64,000 bases of DNA from Minicystis rosea (lineage in GTDB: Bacteria > Myxococcota_A > Polyangia > Polyangiales > Polyangiaceae). Below are positions 26,278 through 34,620 of this stretch, piece after piece; the stretch's first letter is position 1; each line of letters begins with the position of its first letter. Under the pieces are notes generated by a model, which worked only from the letters and a program-made list of their open reading frames with translations, made no database searches and was not told the origin of the DNA. The stretch lies in contig CP016211.1 of assembly GCA_001931535.1 (NCBI GenBank), forward strand, positions 12,446,377 to 12,510,376. The letters run 5' to 3'. The translations under genes and the position numbers were made by a program.

Positions 26278-26389
26278 GGGAGTTCGGCAAAATCGCATTC
26301 TCCTCCGGCGCGCTCGTGAACAGCCATCGTCGAACGGAAGCGATCCTGCTGCTCCCGAGCCAGCCGGTGCTAGCCTTGTCGTCGCATGA
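26147..26389 (+). CDS. Small double-CxxC zinc-ribbon protein
   Basis: 80 residues from ATG 26147. CTCPHCQHAATRFRVLGDVL followed by VCPACARTFAP is a regular four-Cys zinc ribbon (CPHC with 15 residues to CPAC). The tail is polar. Its TGA overlaps the ATG of the next gene as ATGA, which supports real translation in this frame. It may be the C-terminal half of the protein begun at 26041 if a frameshift separates them. Confidence 0.5.
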   Translation: MPAPCTCPHCQHAATRFRVLGDVLVCPACARTFAPAARSRVVDEGVRQNRILLRRAREQPSSNGSDPAAPEPAGASLVVA

Positions 26390-26604
26390 GCCTCGACGGC
26401 AACGCGTTGCTCGCTTCGCTGCTGATCGGATCCATCGGATTCGTGTCGTTCGCTTACGGCAAGAAGCAGCGCCGGCTGCCGCAGATGCTCGTGGGCCTCG
26501 CGTTGATGGGATATCCGTACTTCGTCGACAGCGTGCCGTGGATGCTCGGTATCGCCGCCGCCCTCCTCGTCTCGCTCTGGGCGATGGTGAAGGTCGGGCT
26601 TTAG
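26386..26604 (+). CDS. Small two/three-helix membrane protein
   Basis: 72 residues: ALLASLLIGSIGFVSFAYG, a basic turn KKQRR, LPQMLVGLALMGYPYFV and WMLGIAAALLVSLWAMVKV. Similar short proteins are common in proteobacteria and are sometimes labelled amino-acid transport proteins without experimental proof. It is joined by ATGA to the zinc-ribbon ORF and is the last gene of the + strand cluster, convergent with the molybdenum hydroxylase operon. Confidence 0.75.
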   Translation: MSLDGNALLASLLIGSIGFVSFAYGKKQRRLPQMLVGLALMGYPYFVDSVPWMLGIAAALLVSLWAMVKVGL

Positions 26605-26714
26605 CGATCTCCGGGATCTCGCTCCAAGCGTCGAGCGACCGCCTTTCGGAGCCGTGAAGCACGCTCCGCAAGAGGCCGAAGGGGAGGGCGCTCGACGAGC
26701 AATCTTCGTAGTCT

Positions 26715-27194
26715 CTACGGCTTCATCTCGGCGCTCGCCGCCGCGGCCTTCGCGCTCGCGGAGAGCACGGCGCGCAGGATGTTCGGATACGAGCCGCAGC
26801 GGCACAGGTTGCCTGCGAGGTAGGCGCGCACCTGGTCGGGCGTGGGCGTGGGGTTCTCATCGAGGAGCGCGATGGTGGTGAGGATGAAGCCCGGCGTGCA
26901 GTAGGCGCACTGAAAGGCACCTGCTTCGATGAAGGCTTCCTGCACGGGGTGGAGCCGCTCCGCCGAGCCGATGCCTTCGACGGTGGTGATCGCGTGCTCC
27001 TGCGCCTGTCCGGCGAACAGGAGGCAGCTCGACACCGGCGCGCCGTCGAGCAGCACCGTGCACGCACCGCAGGCACCGACGCCGCACCCGTAGCGCACGC
27101 TTTCGAGACCGAGCTCGTCGTGCAACACGTGGAGGAGCGTCCTGTCCGGGCTCGATCCTTCGCGCGGCTCGCCGTTCACCTGGAGTCGGATCAT
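26715..27194 (-). CDS. Molybdenum hydroxylase small subunit, (2Fe-2S) protein
   Basis: 159 residues. The N-terminal plant-type ferredoxin fold has CGVGACGACTVLLDG, and the C-terminal helical domain has AFQCAYCTPGF and GNLCRCGSYPNI, giving the two [2Fe-2S] clusters of xanthine dehydrogenase / CO dehydrogenase small subunits. It carries electrons between the Mo site and FAD. ATG 27194 overlaps the stop of the large-subunit gene (ATGA). It is the last gene of the operon. Confidence 0.93.
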   Translation of the reverse strand: MIRLQVNGEPREGSSPDRTLLHVLHDELGLESVRYGCGVGACGACTVLLDGAPVSSCLLFAGQAQEHAITTVEGIGSAERLHPVQEAFIEAGAFQCAYCTPGFILTTIALLDENPTPTPDQVRAYLAGNLCRCGSYPNILRAVLSASAKAAAASAEMKP

Positions 27195-29413
27195 CGCTTC
27201 TTCGCCTCCTCGAGGGCGCGCCGCACTTTGTCGGCGCGGATGGGAAGGTCTTTGATGCGGACGCCCACCGCGTCCTCCACGGCCGCGGCGATCGCGGGCG
27301 CAACGGGCGGCAAGGTCATCTCGCCGATGCCGCTCGGCGCGGCGCCCGCCGCTTCGATCGACACGGTGCCGAGCTCGGCGGGGATGTCGCGGAACGATGG
27401 GATGCGATAGTCGCGGAAGTCGTAGAGCGATGCGTTCGCGATCCGCCCGCCGTCGAGCTCGACCTCTTCCATGAGCGTGGGGCCGAGCCCGAAGATGACG
27501 TTGCCCTGGTTTTGCAGATCGGCCGCGCGTCGGTTCACGACCTGACCTGCCCACGCCGCTGCGTGATAGCGCAGCACCGTGACCTCGCCCGTTTCGCAAT
27601 CCACCTCGACCTCCGCCGCGCCGGCGCCCTGGTGCCATTGCGGTGCGGTGATGCCTTGGCCGGTTTGGGGATCGAGCGCGCAGCGTGTCTCGTAGACTCC
27701 GTCGCTCTCCACGTGCGTGAGCTGTTGGCGACGCAGCACCTCGCGGAAATGAAGCCGCTTGCCACCGGCGCTGACGTGGCTGTCTTTCACGACCGTCTTT
27801 TCGACCGTCGTCGCCAAGAGCGGCGCGGCCAGCGCGCAGAGCTTCGCTCTCGAGCTCTGCGCTGCGATCTGCACGGCGCGCCCCATCATCTCCGTCGAGC
27901 GGCTGGCGAGCGTGGAGGTGTCGAAGGGCGTCGTCTGCGTGTCGGGCCCGATCACCCGCACGACCCCGGATGACACGCCGAGCGCGTCGGCGGCGAGCTG
28001 CGCGAGCGCGGTGTGCGCGCCCTGGCCCATCTCCACGGTGCTCGTGAAGACGAGCAATTGCCCCTCGCTGTCGTAGCGCACGCGGGCCTCGGACTTCGAG
28101 GTGCCGATGGGGTTCTTCATCATCACCGCCGCGCCGCGCCCGTGGCGCTTCGTGCCCACGTCGGGACGCCGAGGGAACACTTCGAGCGCTTTCACCGCGG
28201 CGTCGAGGCACTCGACGAAGTGCACGTCGTGCATCACCTCGCCCGTCGCGAAGCGATCGCCGTTCCGGAGCAGGTTTCTGCGCCGGAGCTCGACGGGATC
28301 GATGCCCAGGCGCCGGGCGATGACATCCATCTGCGACTCGTACGCCCACGTGGTCTGCGAGCTCATCGCCCCGCGGTACGAACCCGAAGGAGGCATGTTC
28401 GTGTGCAGGCCCAGCGAGTCCACGTGCACCGCGTCGAAGCGATAAGGCCCGATGGATCGCACGGCGCCTTGGTCGACGAGCATCTTGCTCGCGCTCGCGT
28501 AGGCGCCGCCGTTCCAGTACAGCGTCGCCTGTCGCGCGGTGAAGGTGCCGTCGCGGCGAACACCGGTCTTCAGCGTGATGGTGGCCGCGTGCTTGACGAC
28601 GGTGACGAACTCTTCGCGGCGCGAGAGCACGAGCTTCACCGGCCTGCCTCCCGTGCGCCGCGCGATCGCGGCCACGATCGGCTCGAGGAACAGCGCGGTC
28701 TTGCCGCCGTAAGCACCGCCGACCGGAGGCACGATCACCCGCACTGCGCTTTCGGGCAGCGCGAAGGTTTGGGCCAGCACGCGGCGCAGCCCATAGGGCG
28801 CCTGCGTGCCGCTCCACACCGTCAACTGATCTCCGTTCCACTGCGCGATGGCACCGTGCGGCTCGAGCGAGGTGGTCTGCGCGGTGGGGCTCGTGAACGT
28901 GTCCTCGAACACGACATCGGCGGCTGCGAAGCCCGCCACGAGATCGCCGTGCCGGATCTTGCCGTGCATGTAGAGGTTGTCGGGACGCTCTTCATGCACG
29001 ATCGGCGCGCCCGCGCGGGCCGCGCTGACGGCATCGAACACCGCCGGCATCTCGTCGTAGGTGACCTCGACGAGATGCGCCGCCGCACGAGCAGCCTCGA
29101 TGGTCTCGGCCGCGACGACGGCCAGCGGCTCACCGACGTAACGCACCCGATCCACCGCGAGCACCGGATGATCGCCCGCGCGATTGCCGATCCACGCATG
29201 CGCTGCGATCTCTGCGCCGGTGACGACGGCGCGGACACCCTCGACCGCGCGTGCCTTCGCCGGATCGACGCGCGTGAGCCGCGCATGCGGCACCGCGCTT
29301 CGGGCGACGGCGCCGGCGAGCATCCCCGGCAATCGAAGGTTGATCAGGTACGCCATCGCGCCGGTCACGCGCGCCGTCGCGTCCAGCATCGGAATCGGAT
29401 CACCCAGCGCCAC
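27191..29413 (-). CDS. Molybdenum hydroxylase large subunit (molybdopterin-binding)
   Basis: 740 residues, GTG start at 29413 overlapping the FAD-subunit stop by 14 bp. Family features: the N-terminal a/b hammerhead (DATARVTGAMAYLINLRLPG), PPVGGAYGGKTALFLEPIV, SGSYRGAMSSQTTWAYESQM, and near the C-terminus VEMGQGAHTALAQLAADAL and GQGITAPQWHQGAGAAEVEV. The active-site loop lacks the CO-dehydrogenase AYRCSFR signature, so this is an aldehyde/xanthine-type or uncharacterised hydroxylase. Substrate unknown. No maturation (XdhC/CoxF) gene adjoins. Confidence 0.92.
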   Translation of the reverse strand: MALGDPIPMLDATARVTGAMAYLINLRLPGMLAGAVARSAVPHARLTRVDPAKARAVEGVRAVVTGAEIAAHAWIGNRAGDHPVLAVDRVRYVGEPLAVVAAETIEAARAAAHLVEVTYDEMPAVFDAVSAARAGAPIVHEERPDNLYMHGKIRHGDLVAGFAAADVVFEDTFTSPTAQTTSLEPHGAIAQWNGDQLTVWSGTQAPYGLRRVLAQTFALPESAVRVIVPPVGGAYGGKTALFLEPIVAAIARRTGGRPVKLVLSRREEFVTVVKHAATITLKTGVRRDGTFTARQATLYWNGGAYASASKMLVDQGAVRSIGPYRFDAVHVDSLGLHTNMPPSGSYRGAMSSQTTWAYESQMDVIARRLGIDPVELRRRNLLRNGDRFATGEVMHDVHFVECLDAAVKALEVFPRRPDVGTKRHGRGAAVMMKNPIGTSKSEARVRYDSEGQLLVFTSTVEMGQGAHTALAQLAADALGVSSGVVRVIGPDTQTTPFDTSTLASRSTEMMGRAVQIAAQSSRAKLCALAAPLLATTVEKTVVKDSHVSAGGKRLHFREVLRRQQLTHVESDGVYETRCALDPQTGQGITAPQWHQGAGAAEVEVDCETGEVTVLRYHAAAWAGQVVNRRAADLQNQGNVIFGLGPTLMEEVELDGGRIANASLYDFRDYRIPSFRDIPAELGTVSIEAAGAAPSGIGEMTLPPVAPAIAAAVEDAVGVRIKDLPIRADKVRRALEEAKKR

Positions 29414-30239
29414 GATCCACCTCCACCAGCGCGCGCCGCACGAACACGCGGATCATGTCGGTTCGGTACCAGGCGGGCTCGCTCGATGCGCCCGAGGGAA
29501 CGAGGTTGTTCGCATAGGCGGCGGCGATGTCCGCGATCAGCTCGTCGCTGAGCACCTGCCCGGCGGCGAGCGCGTCGGCGGCCGGCCAGCGCGCTGGGAC
29601 GGCGACCGCGCCGCCCACGGCGAGGCGGAGGCTCCGGCAGCGCCCGCTCTCGTCGAAGTCCGCCACGGCGGCGACGGTGACGCACGGACGCGCTTCGGCG
29701 GAGCGGGGCGTGAGCTTGAGGTACGTCGCGCGCGCCGTCTTCGGCAGCGCCGGCACGCGGACCTCGTCGATCAGCGGTCGCGGCGCCGCGTGCTGGAGGA
29801 ACGCGGAGAGCAGGATGGTGCGGTGATCGTCTGCCGCATGCACCTCTGCATCGAGGGCGAGCAGCATCGTGGGCGGGTCCACGGCGATGTCGGGCGCAGC
29901 CAAGCCGCCGGCCAGCATCGCTTGGTTGCGGATGCGAACGCTGCCGACCCATCCCACGGCGCGCGCCAGCGCGGGACAGAACGCGTGCACCACCTCCGAG
30001 CGCTCGATCGCGCGGAGCCGCGAAAGCGCGCCCAGGTGCAGGCCGTCGGCCTCGCGCCGAATGAAATCGTGCCCGGCGATCTTCGCCAGGCTGATGAGCG
30101 CGGCGGGAGGCGCCTCCCCGCGCTCCATCCGGAGCCTCACGGCCGTGCCACCGGCGACGATCTCGGCGTTCGGACCGAGCAGAGCCCGCCGGTCCGCCGC
30201 CTCGTCGAAGCTGCGAGGCTCGACAAACGCGATGGCCAT
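29400..30239 (-). CDS. Molybdenum hydroxylase medium subunit (FAD-binding)
   Basis: 279 residues from ATG 30239. The FAD-binding PCMH domain shows IVAGGTAVRLRM, LHLGALSRLRAIE and VGSVRIRNQAMLAGGLAAPD (the N-x-A-x-x-G-G-N-like loop), and the CO dehydrogenase flavoprotein C-terminal domain follows. First gene of a three-gene operon in the order medium-large-small, all overlapping. The electron acceptor is not predictable. Confidence 0.92.
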   Translation of the reverse strand: MAIAFVEPRSFDEAADRRALLGPNAEIVAGGTAVRLRMERGEAPPAALISLAKIAGHDFIRREADGLHLGALSRLRAIERSEVVHAFCPALARAVGWVGSVRIRNQAMLAGGLAAPDIAVDPPTMLLALDAEVHAADDHRTILLSAFLQHAAPRPLIDEVRVPALPKTARATYLKLTPRSAEARPCVTVAAVADFDESGRCRSLRLAVGGAVAVPARWPAADALAAGQVLSDELIADIAAAYANNLVPSGASSEPAWYRTDMIRVFVRRALVEVDRGAG

Positions 30240-30612
30240 CCAGCCTTCCTAGGACGCCGGCCCCACACAGCAAGCAACCAGCCCCGCGCGCCCGCGTCCT
30301 GCCGGCGGGCCTCGACGGCTCCAAACCATTCACGACCTCCCGCTCACATGGAGGAGAAGCCGTGATGAGGAGCGGCCTTCAATGCTTCTCACCGTATGCC
30401 GGCTCTCATCGAACGCCGCTGGGGGAGCGATATCGATCTTCGCCGGTTGCTGGACGACACACCCTCCGGGGCACCTCGGCTTGTATGGAAGATCCAATGG
30501 ATGGTGCAATGTCCCGATATCGAGCTTGGAATTCCTTCATGCTCGTATCGGGCCATGCATCTTGCGCTTCAAATCGTTGACGAGGGTGCTTGTTCCGCGT
30601 CTTGTCCGCTGG
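30240..30612. other. Divergent promoter region
   Basis: 373 bp between the molybdenum hydroxylase operon (leftward) and the carboxypeptidase (rightward); both promoters should lie here. GATATCGA occurs at about 30430 and CGATATCGAG at about 30512. A short ORF (30362-30580) has no supporting features. No confident promoter hexamers. Confidence 0.45.
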
Positions 30613-32334
30613 ATGAATCCTGTCCACCGACTTTCGCTCTCGTCCGCGCGCCGAGCCCTCCTCGGCTTCGTGGGTCTCTCGCTCGTGGCCTGCGTGGGCG
30701 CTGCGTCCTGCACCGCCGGTGAGGCCCCGAGCGAGGCTCCGAGCGCCGTGCCCGCCGCTCCCGAAGAGGTGATCTTCGCCCACGTGTATTACAAGGGGGA
30801 GGCCGATCTCCGGCGCATGACCGAAGGCTCGCTGGATCTGCTCGAGCATGCCGATCGCAAAGCCGGTTGGGTGGGCGCGCTCCTCGATCAAGCGCAATAC
30901 GACGATCTTCGCGCCCAAGGGTACCGCGTCGACATCGTCCGTCGCGAGACCATCGTCCCTCGGCGCGAGGGGCGCGCGGCCGGGATCCCCGACTACCCGT
31001 GCTATCGCACGGTGGAAGAGACCTTCGCCTCGATGAAGGCGCTCGCCGCCGATTACCCGAGCCTGGCCAAGGTGATCGACGTCGGCGACTCGTACGACAA
31101 GGCCACGCCCGGCGGCGCCGCCGGCTACGACATGCTCGTCCTCAGGCTGACGAACAGCGCCGTCGCCGGGCCGAAGCCGGCGTTCTTCCTCATGGGCGCG
31201 GTCCACGCGCGCGAGTACTCCACCGCCGAGACGGTGATGCGCTTCGCCGAGCAGATGATCCATGGATATGGCACCGATCCGGACGCCACCTGGCTGCTCG
31301 ACAACTACGAGCTCCACGTCATGCCCCAGGCCAACCCCGATGGGCGCAAGACGGCCGAGAAGGGTTATTACCAGCGCAAGAACAAGAACCGGTCCAACGG
31401 TGGTTATTGCGCCAATCCCCCTCAGCCGGGCAATCAATACGGCACCGACCTGAACCGCAACAGCTCCTTCAAATTCAGCGATGAAGGCGCCAGCGACGAT
31501 CCGTGCGACCAGCAATACCACGGCCCGAGCCCCGACTCCGAGCCCGAGACGAAGGCCATTCAAAGCTACCTGAAATCGCTCTTCCCCGACCAGCGCGGCC
31601 CGCTCGACACGGACGCCGCGCCGGCGAGCGCGACCGGCGTGGTCATGTCGCTCCATGCCTATTCCGACGTGGTGCTCTACCCCTGGGGCTATCACACGCA
31701 GGACGCGCCGAACGGCGACGGGCTCCGCACGCTGGGGCGCAAGTTCGGTTACTTCAACAATTATCCGGTGTGCCAGCCGGGCGAATGCCTCTACGACGCC
31801 AGCGGCTCCACCGACGATTGGGCCTATGGCACGCTCGGCGTGGCCGCGTTCACCATCGAGCTCGGCACCGAGTTCTTCGAGGCCTGTAGCAACTTCACGA
31901 ACACGATCCTCCCGGAGAACCTCCCCGCGCTGCTGTACGCCTTCAAGGCCGCGCGCCGGCCTTATCAGGCCCCCTCCGGGCCGGATTCCGTGAGCGTCAC
32001 CGTCTCTCCCTCGGGCGCCGTCGCCGCCGGCACGATGGTGACCGTGACCGCGACCGCGGACGACACCCGCTACAACAGCAATGGTTATGGCACCGAGGCG
32101 ACCCAAAACATCGCGGCCGCGCGCTACACGATCGACGTGCCCTCGTGGTCCGAAGGCGTGACGGCCCACGCGATGCGCGCCTCCGACGGCAAATTCAACA
32201 GCCGCAAAGAGGGCGTGACCGGCACCATCGATACGACGGACCTCGCCCCCGGCAAGCACCTCGTGATGGTCGAGAGCCAAGACTCCGCCGGCAATTGGGG
32301 CGTGCCCAGCGCCGCATTCCTCACCATCCAGTGA
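30613..32334 (+). CDS. Secreted M14 zinc carboxypeptidase
   Basis: 573 residues from ATG 30613. A long basic N-terminus leads into a signal segment (LLGFVGLSLVACVGAASC), probably a lipoprotein. The M14 domain (about 128-450) has zinc ligands His198 and Glu201 (VHAREYST) and His348 (MSLHAYSD), with general base Glu416 (TIELGTEF) and NPDG plus DLNRN substrate-binding blocks. A C-terminal beta-sandwich follows (SVTVSPSGAVAAGTMVTVTA to the end). It removes C-terminal residues from peptides outside the cell, fitting a predatory or proteolytic lifestyle. Residues 53-120 may be a propeptide. Confidence 0.92.
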   Translation: MNPVHRLSLSSARRALLGFVGLSLVACVGAASCTAGEAPSEAPSAVPAAPEEVIFAHVYYKGEADLRRMTEGSLDLLEHADRKAGWVGALLDQAQYDDLRAQGYRVDIVRRETIVPRREGRAAGIPDYPCYRTVEETFASMKALAADYPSLAKVIDVGDSYDKATPGGAAGYDMLVLRLTNSAVAGPKPAFFLMGAVHAREYSTAETVMRFAEQMIHGYGTDPDATWLLDNYELHVMPQANPDGRKTAEKGYYQRKNKNRSNGGYCANPPQPGNQYGTDLNRNSSFKFSDEGASDDPCDQQYHGPSPDSEPETKAIQSYLKSLFPDQRGPLDTDAAPASATGVVMSLHAYSDVVLYPWGYHTQDAPNGDGLRTLGRKFGYFNNYPVCQPGECLYDASGSTDDWAYGTLGVAAFTIELGTEFFEACSNFTNTILPENLPALLYAFKAARRPYQAPSGPDSVSVTVSPSGAVAAGTMVTVTATADDTRYNSNGYGTEATQNIAAARYTIDVPSWSEGVTAHAMRASDGKFNSRKEGVTGTIDTTDLAPGKHLVMVESQDSAGNWGVPSAAFLTIQ

Positions 32335-32394
32335 TCGCCGCGGCGGCCCACCACGGCCGCTGCCGTCACCACCTAGCTTCACGACCGCCCCTCG

Positions 32395-32428
32395 CGACCG
32401 TTGTCGGATATCTCTCCGACAACGGTCG
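32395..32428. terminator. 13-bp perfect hairpin between convergent genes
   Basis: cgaccgttgtcgg (32395-32407) pairs perfectly with ccgacaacggtcg (32416-32428) around an 8-nt loop. It sits between the carboxypeptidase (+) and the bS21-like gene (-), as expected for a bidirectional terminator. There is no long U run. Confidence 0.55.
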
Positions 32429-32519
32429 ATGCTTCCCGCTCGGACGAGCGGTGAAGCGGCCGATTCCCATCCTTCGCCGGCGACGAGCACCAAGGCCCAT
32501 CGCCGGCGGGGTGGTTCCT

Positions 32520-32804
32520 TCAACCCTTCTCGCGCTCGCCCCTCTCCGTGTACATCGCCTGATCGCGGCGGGCTTGCTCGAGCAGATCGTCTCCGCGGTG
32601 GAGCCAGCGCAGGCGATGGTGTCGCCTTCTCGCGTCGTAGTGCTTGCGGCGTCGCTTCTCGCTCGGCTTCGGGCTTTCCCGCAGGCGTTTCCGGAGGGCG
32701 CGCAGCTCCGGGTAGCTGAGCCATTTCAGCTCCCGAATCGCATCGTTCAACTTACCGTCCACGACCACTACATCGACTCGACACCGAATCGAATCCGTCG
32801 GCAT
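32520..32804 (-). CDS. bS21-like ribosomal protein (RpsU homologue)
   Basis: 94 residues from ATG 32804. The central part fits bS21: VDVVVVDGKLNDAIRELKWL, then ELRALRKRLRES, then KPSEKRRRKHYDARRRHHR (the basic KPSEKRRRK block is the family hallmark). It is longer than typical bS21 (60-70 residues), with a C-terminal extension of about 25 residues (WLHRGDDLLEQARRD and beyond). It stands alone rather than in a dnaG-rpoD context, so it may be a second, specialised copy. Divergent from the HAD-like gene. Confidence 0.6.
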   Translation of the reverse strand: MPTDSIRCRVDVVVVDGKLNDAIRELKWLSYPELRALRKRLRESPKPSEKRRRKHYDARRRHHRLRWLHRGDDLLEQARRDQAMYTERGEREKG

Positions 32805-32928
32805 GTCGCTCTCGAGCGTCCGCTCTGGAAGCTGAACGCGTCGGGCAAGAGCGACCGTAGCGCCGCCTCGCGCACAGCGCAAGCGGCGCCGCCGGGAACA
32901 AGGTGGGTGTGGCCGGGGTTCGCGGCGC

Positions 32929-33396
32929 GTGCGCATCGCGTTCGATTTGGACGACACGCTCGTTCGCTGCGGAAAGCAGCTCCCGACCTCCGCTCCACGC
33001 GGCGTGAGGCGCGCATTCTGCTCCGAGCCTCTGCGGGTCGGGGCCGCCGATCTGCTCCACGCCCTCGTGCGCGCCGGGCACGAGATCGGCGTGTACACGA
33101 GCTCCGAGCGATCCCGTGCCCGCGTGTGGCTCAACTTCTGGAGCTATGGAGTCACCCTCGGGCACGTGGTGAACAAGACGGTGCACGACACGTGGTGGCG
33201 GCGCCTCGACGCCCACCACCGCAACGCGCTCGCGCCCTGCCTCAAATATCCACCTGCCTTTGGCATCGATCTTCTCGTCGACGATTCGGAGGCCGTGGCA
33301 TCGCGAGGACGCGAGCTGGGTTATCGGGTGCTCGTCGTGTCCCCCGAGAACGACGATTGGTGTGCCCAGGTTTGGCGCGCGGTGAGCGAGGTTTGA
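32929..33396 (+). CDS. HAD-like phosphatase domain protein
   Basis: 155 residues, GTG start at 32929. Motif I is IAFDLDDTLVR (nucleophile Asp in DxDDT), motif II is GVYTSSERSR, and the acidic motif is GIDLLVDDSEAV, so a compact HAD hydrolase with no large cap is predicted. Between motifs lies a Trp/His-rich segment (NKTVHDTWWRRLDAHHRN). Substrate unknown. A minus-strand ORF covers the same DNA but has no family features. Confidence 0.75.
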   Translation: MRIAFDLDDTLVRCGKQLPTSAPRGVRRAFCSEPLRVGAADLLHALVRAGHEIGVYTSSERSRARVWLNFWSYGVTLGHVVNKTVHDTWWRRLDAHHRNALAPCLKYPPAFGIDLLVDDSEAVASRGRELGYRVLVVSPENDDWCAQVWRAVSEV

Positions 33397-33430
33397 CGGT
33401 GCGAGCGAGTGGCCGGCGAGGAGACCAGGC

Positions 33431-33931
33431 TCACGCGAAGTTCCAGGCGGCGGGGAGCTCTTCTCCGCAGACACCGCATTCCGGCGCTTCGGCCTTCAAG
33501 AGGTTCGTCGTGCCGCACGATGGGCAGCGCCGGAACGAGAAGGCGTGGGTGAAGCCATCGGGCGCCGTGAGCCCGGCGCGCGACAACGCGGAAGAAACGG
33601 CGACCCAACACTCCGGCTCGGGGCAATAGCCGGTGGATTGATTGGTGATGGAAGCCACCGAGACGGCGTCGCCCGCGTGTCGCAACGTGATCTCGCCCGC
33701 GGCCAAAACGGGCTTCCCCCGCGCGCAGGCCACGTGCTCCGTGCCCCGGTCGGAGATCCAAAGAGCGCCCGACACGTCGACGATGAAGGTGAACGTCGCC
33801 TGCGAGACCTTCCGCGCCCCGAGCCAAGCGATGACGTCGACCGGCGAGCGCGGCTCGAGGCGTGCAATCGGATCCTCGGCGGCGGCCTTCAAGGCGGTCG
33901 GGCCGATGTATTGGTAGATCCGCGCGCTCAT
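33431..33931 (-). CDS. Hypothetical protein with C-terminal zinc ribbon
   Basis: 166 residues from ATG 33931, with an excellent ribosome site (gaggagaag, 6 nt spacer). The N-terminal ~125 residues (MSARIYQYIGPTALKAAAED, FTFIVDVSGALWISDRGTEH) form an unrecognised domain. The C-terminus has RRCPSCGTTNLL and PECGVCGEELP, a four-Cys zinc ribbon. Cys also occurs at GYCPEPECW. Function unknown. Confidence 0.72.
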   Translation of the reverse strand: MSARIYQYIGPTALKAAAEDPIARLEPRSPVDVIAWLGARKVSQATFTFIVDVSGALWISDRGTEHVACARGKPVLAAGEITLRHAGDAVSVASITNQSTGYCPEPECWVAVSSALSRAGLTAPDGFTHAFSFRRCPSCGTTNLLKAEAPECGVCGEELPAAWNFA

Positions 33932-34040
33932 GGTGTCTTCTCCTCGTTCGTGACCGTCGTGCGCCACCCGAGGGGGCCGGCGTCGAACACCTCCATGGGA
34001 AGAGGTGTACGGCAGCATCGGAGTCTACCGCGATGGGCTT

Positions 34041-34544
34041 TCAGGAAAAAGAAGGGTCGTATCGCTCCCGGATTTCCGCGGCCAGCCGCAGCGCCGCGGC
34101 GGCGTCGCCCGTGGCGAGGGCCTTGCGGTACGCCCTTCGGAGCGCGATTTCGTCACGGGATGGACCGCCCGCTTCGCTGGTCGAGAGCGTGGGTTGAATC
34201 TGCGTGGTGTAGATCCACCACGACCACGCCTCCCAGGTGCGGAGCTCGGGCGGCGCCTCGATCTCTTCGTATCGGCGAGCGGTGGAGTGACGCAGGTCTT
34301 CGCAAAACTGCGCATGCTCGGCTCGATCGATTTGCAACGGCGTCCACCGGAGGTGAATCCCATGCTCGCCCGCGCGATCGAGCCCCGTCGCGAGCTTGTC
34401 GTCGAGCGCGTCGAACGGCGGAATGTACCCGCGCGCGACGTCGAAGAAATGCGTATAGAGCTCGACCAGCGTGCCGGTGCGGCGAGGCCCGGGGCGCGCC
34501 GAGCCCATGAAGATCTGAAAGGAGACTTCTACGCGGTTCGACAT
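34041..34544 (-). CDS. Hypothetical protein
   Basis: 167 residues from ATG 34544 (MSNRVEVSFQIFMGSARPGP). Soluble, rich in Trp and aromatic residues (ELRTWEAWSWWIYTTQIQP), with a helical C-terminus (RDEIALRRAYRKALATGD). No family recognised. It ends about 110 bp from the zinc-ribbon gene and starts 76 bp after the Ser/Thr kinase stop, so the three may share a transcript. Confidence 0.65.
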   Translation of the reverse strand: MSNRVEVSFQIFMGSARPGPRRTGTLVELYTHFFDVARGYIPPFDALDDKLATGLDRAGEHGIHLRWTPLQIDRAEHAQFCEDLRHSTARRYEEIEAPPELRTWEAWSWWIYTTQIQPTLSTSEAGGPSRDEIALRRAYRKALATGDAAAALRLAAEIRERYDPSFS

Positions 34545-34620
34545 GCGCTTTGCCGAGGGTATCCAATGTTCGACGGATTCAGGTGCTGCTCGGCGTGCTG
34601 CCGATGAATCATCGGGGTGT

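Noticed and set aside
27191..29413. Form I CO dehydrogenase (coxL)
   Set aside because: The characteristic AYRCSFR active-site loop is missing; the equivalent region reads SGSYRGAMSS.
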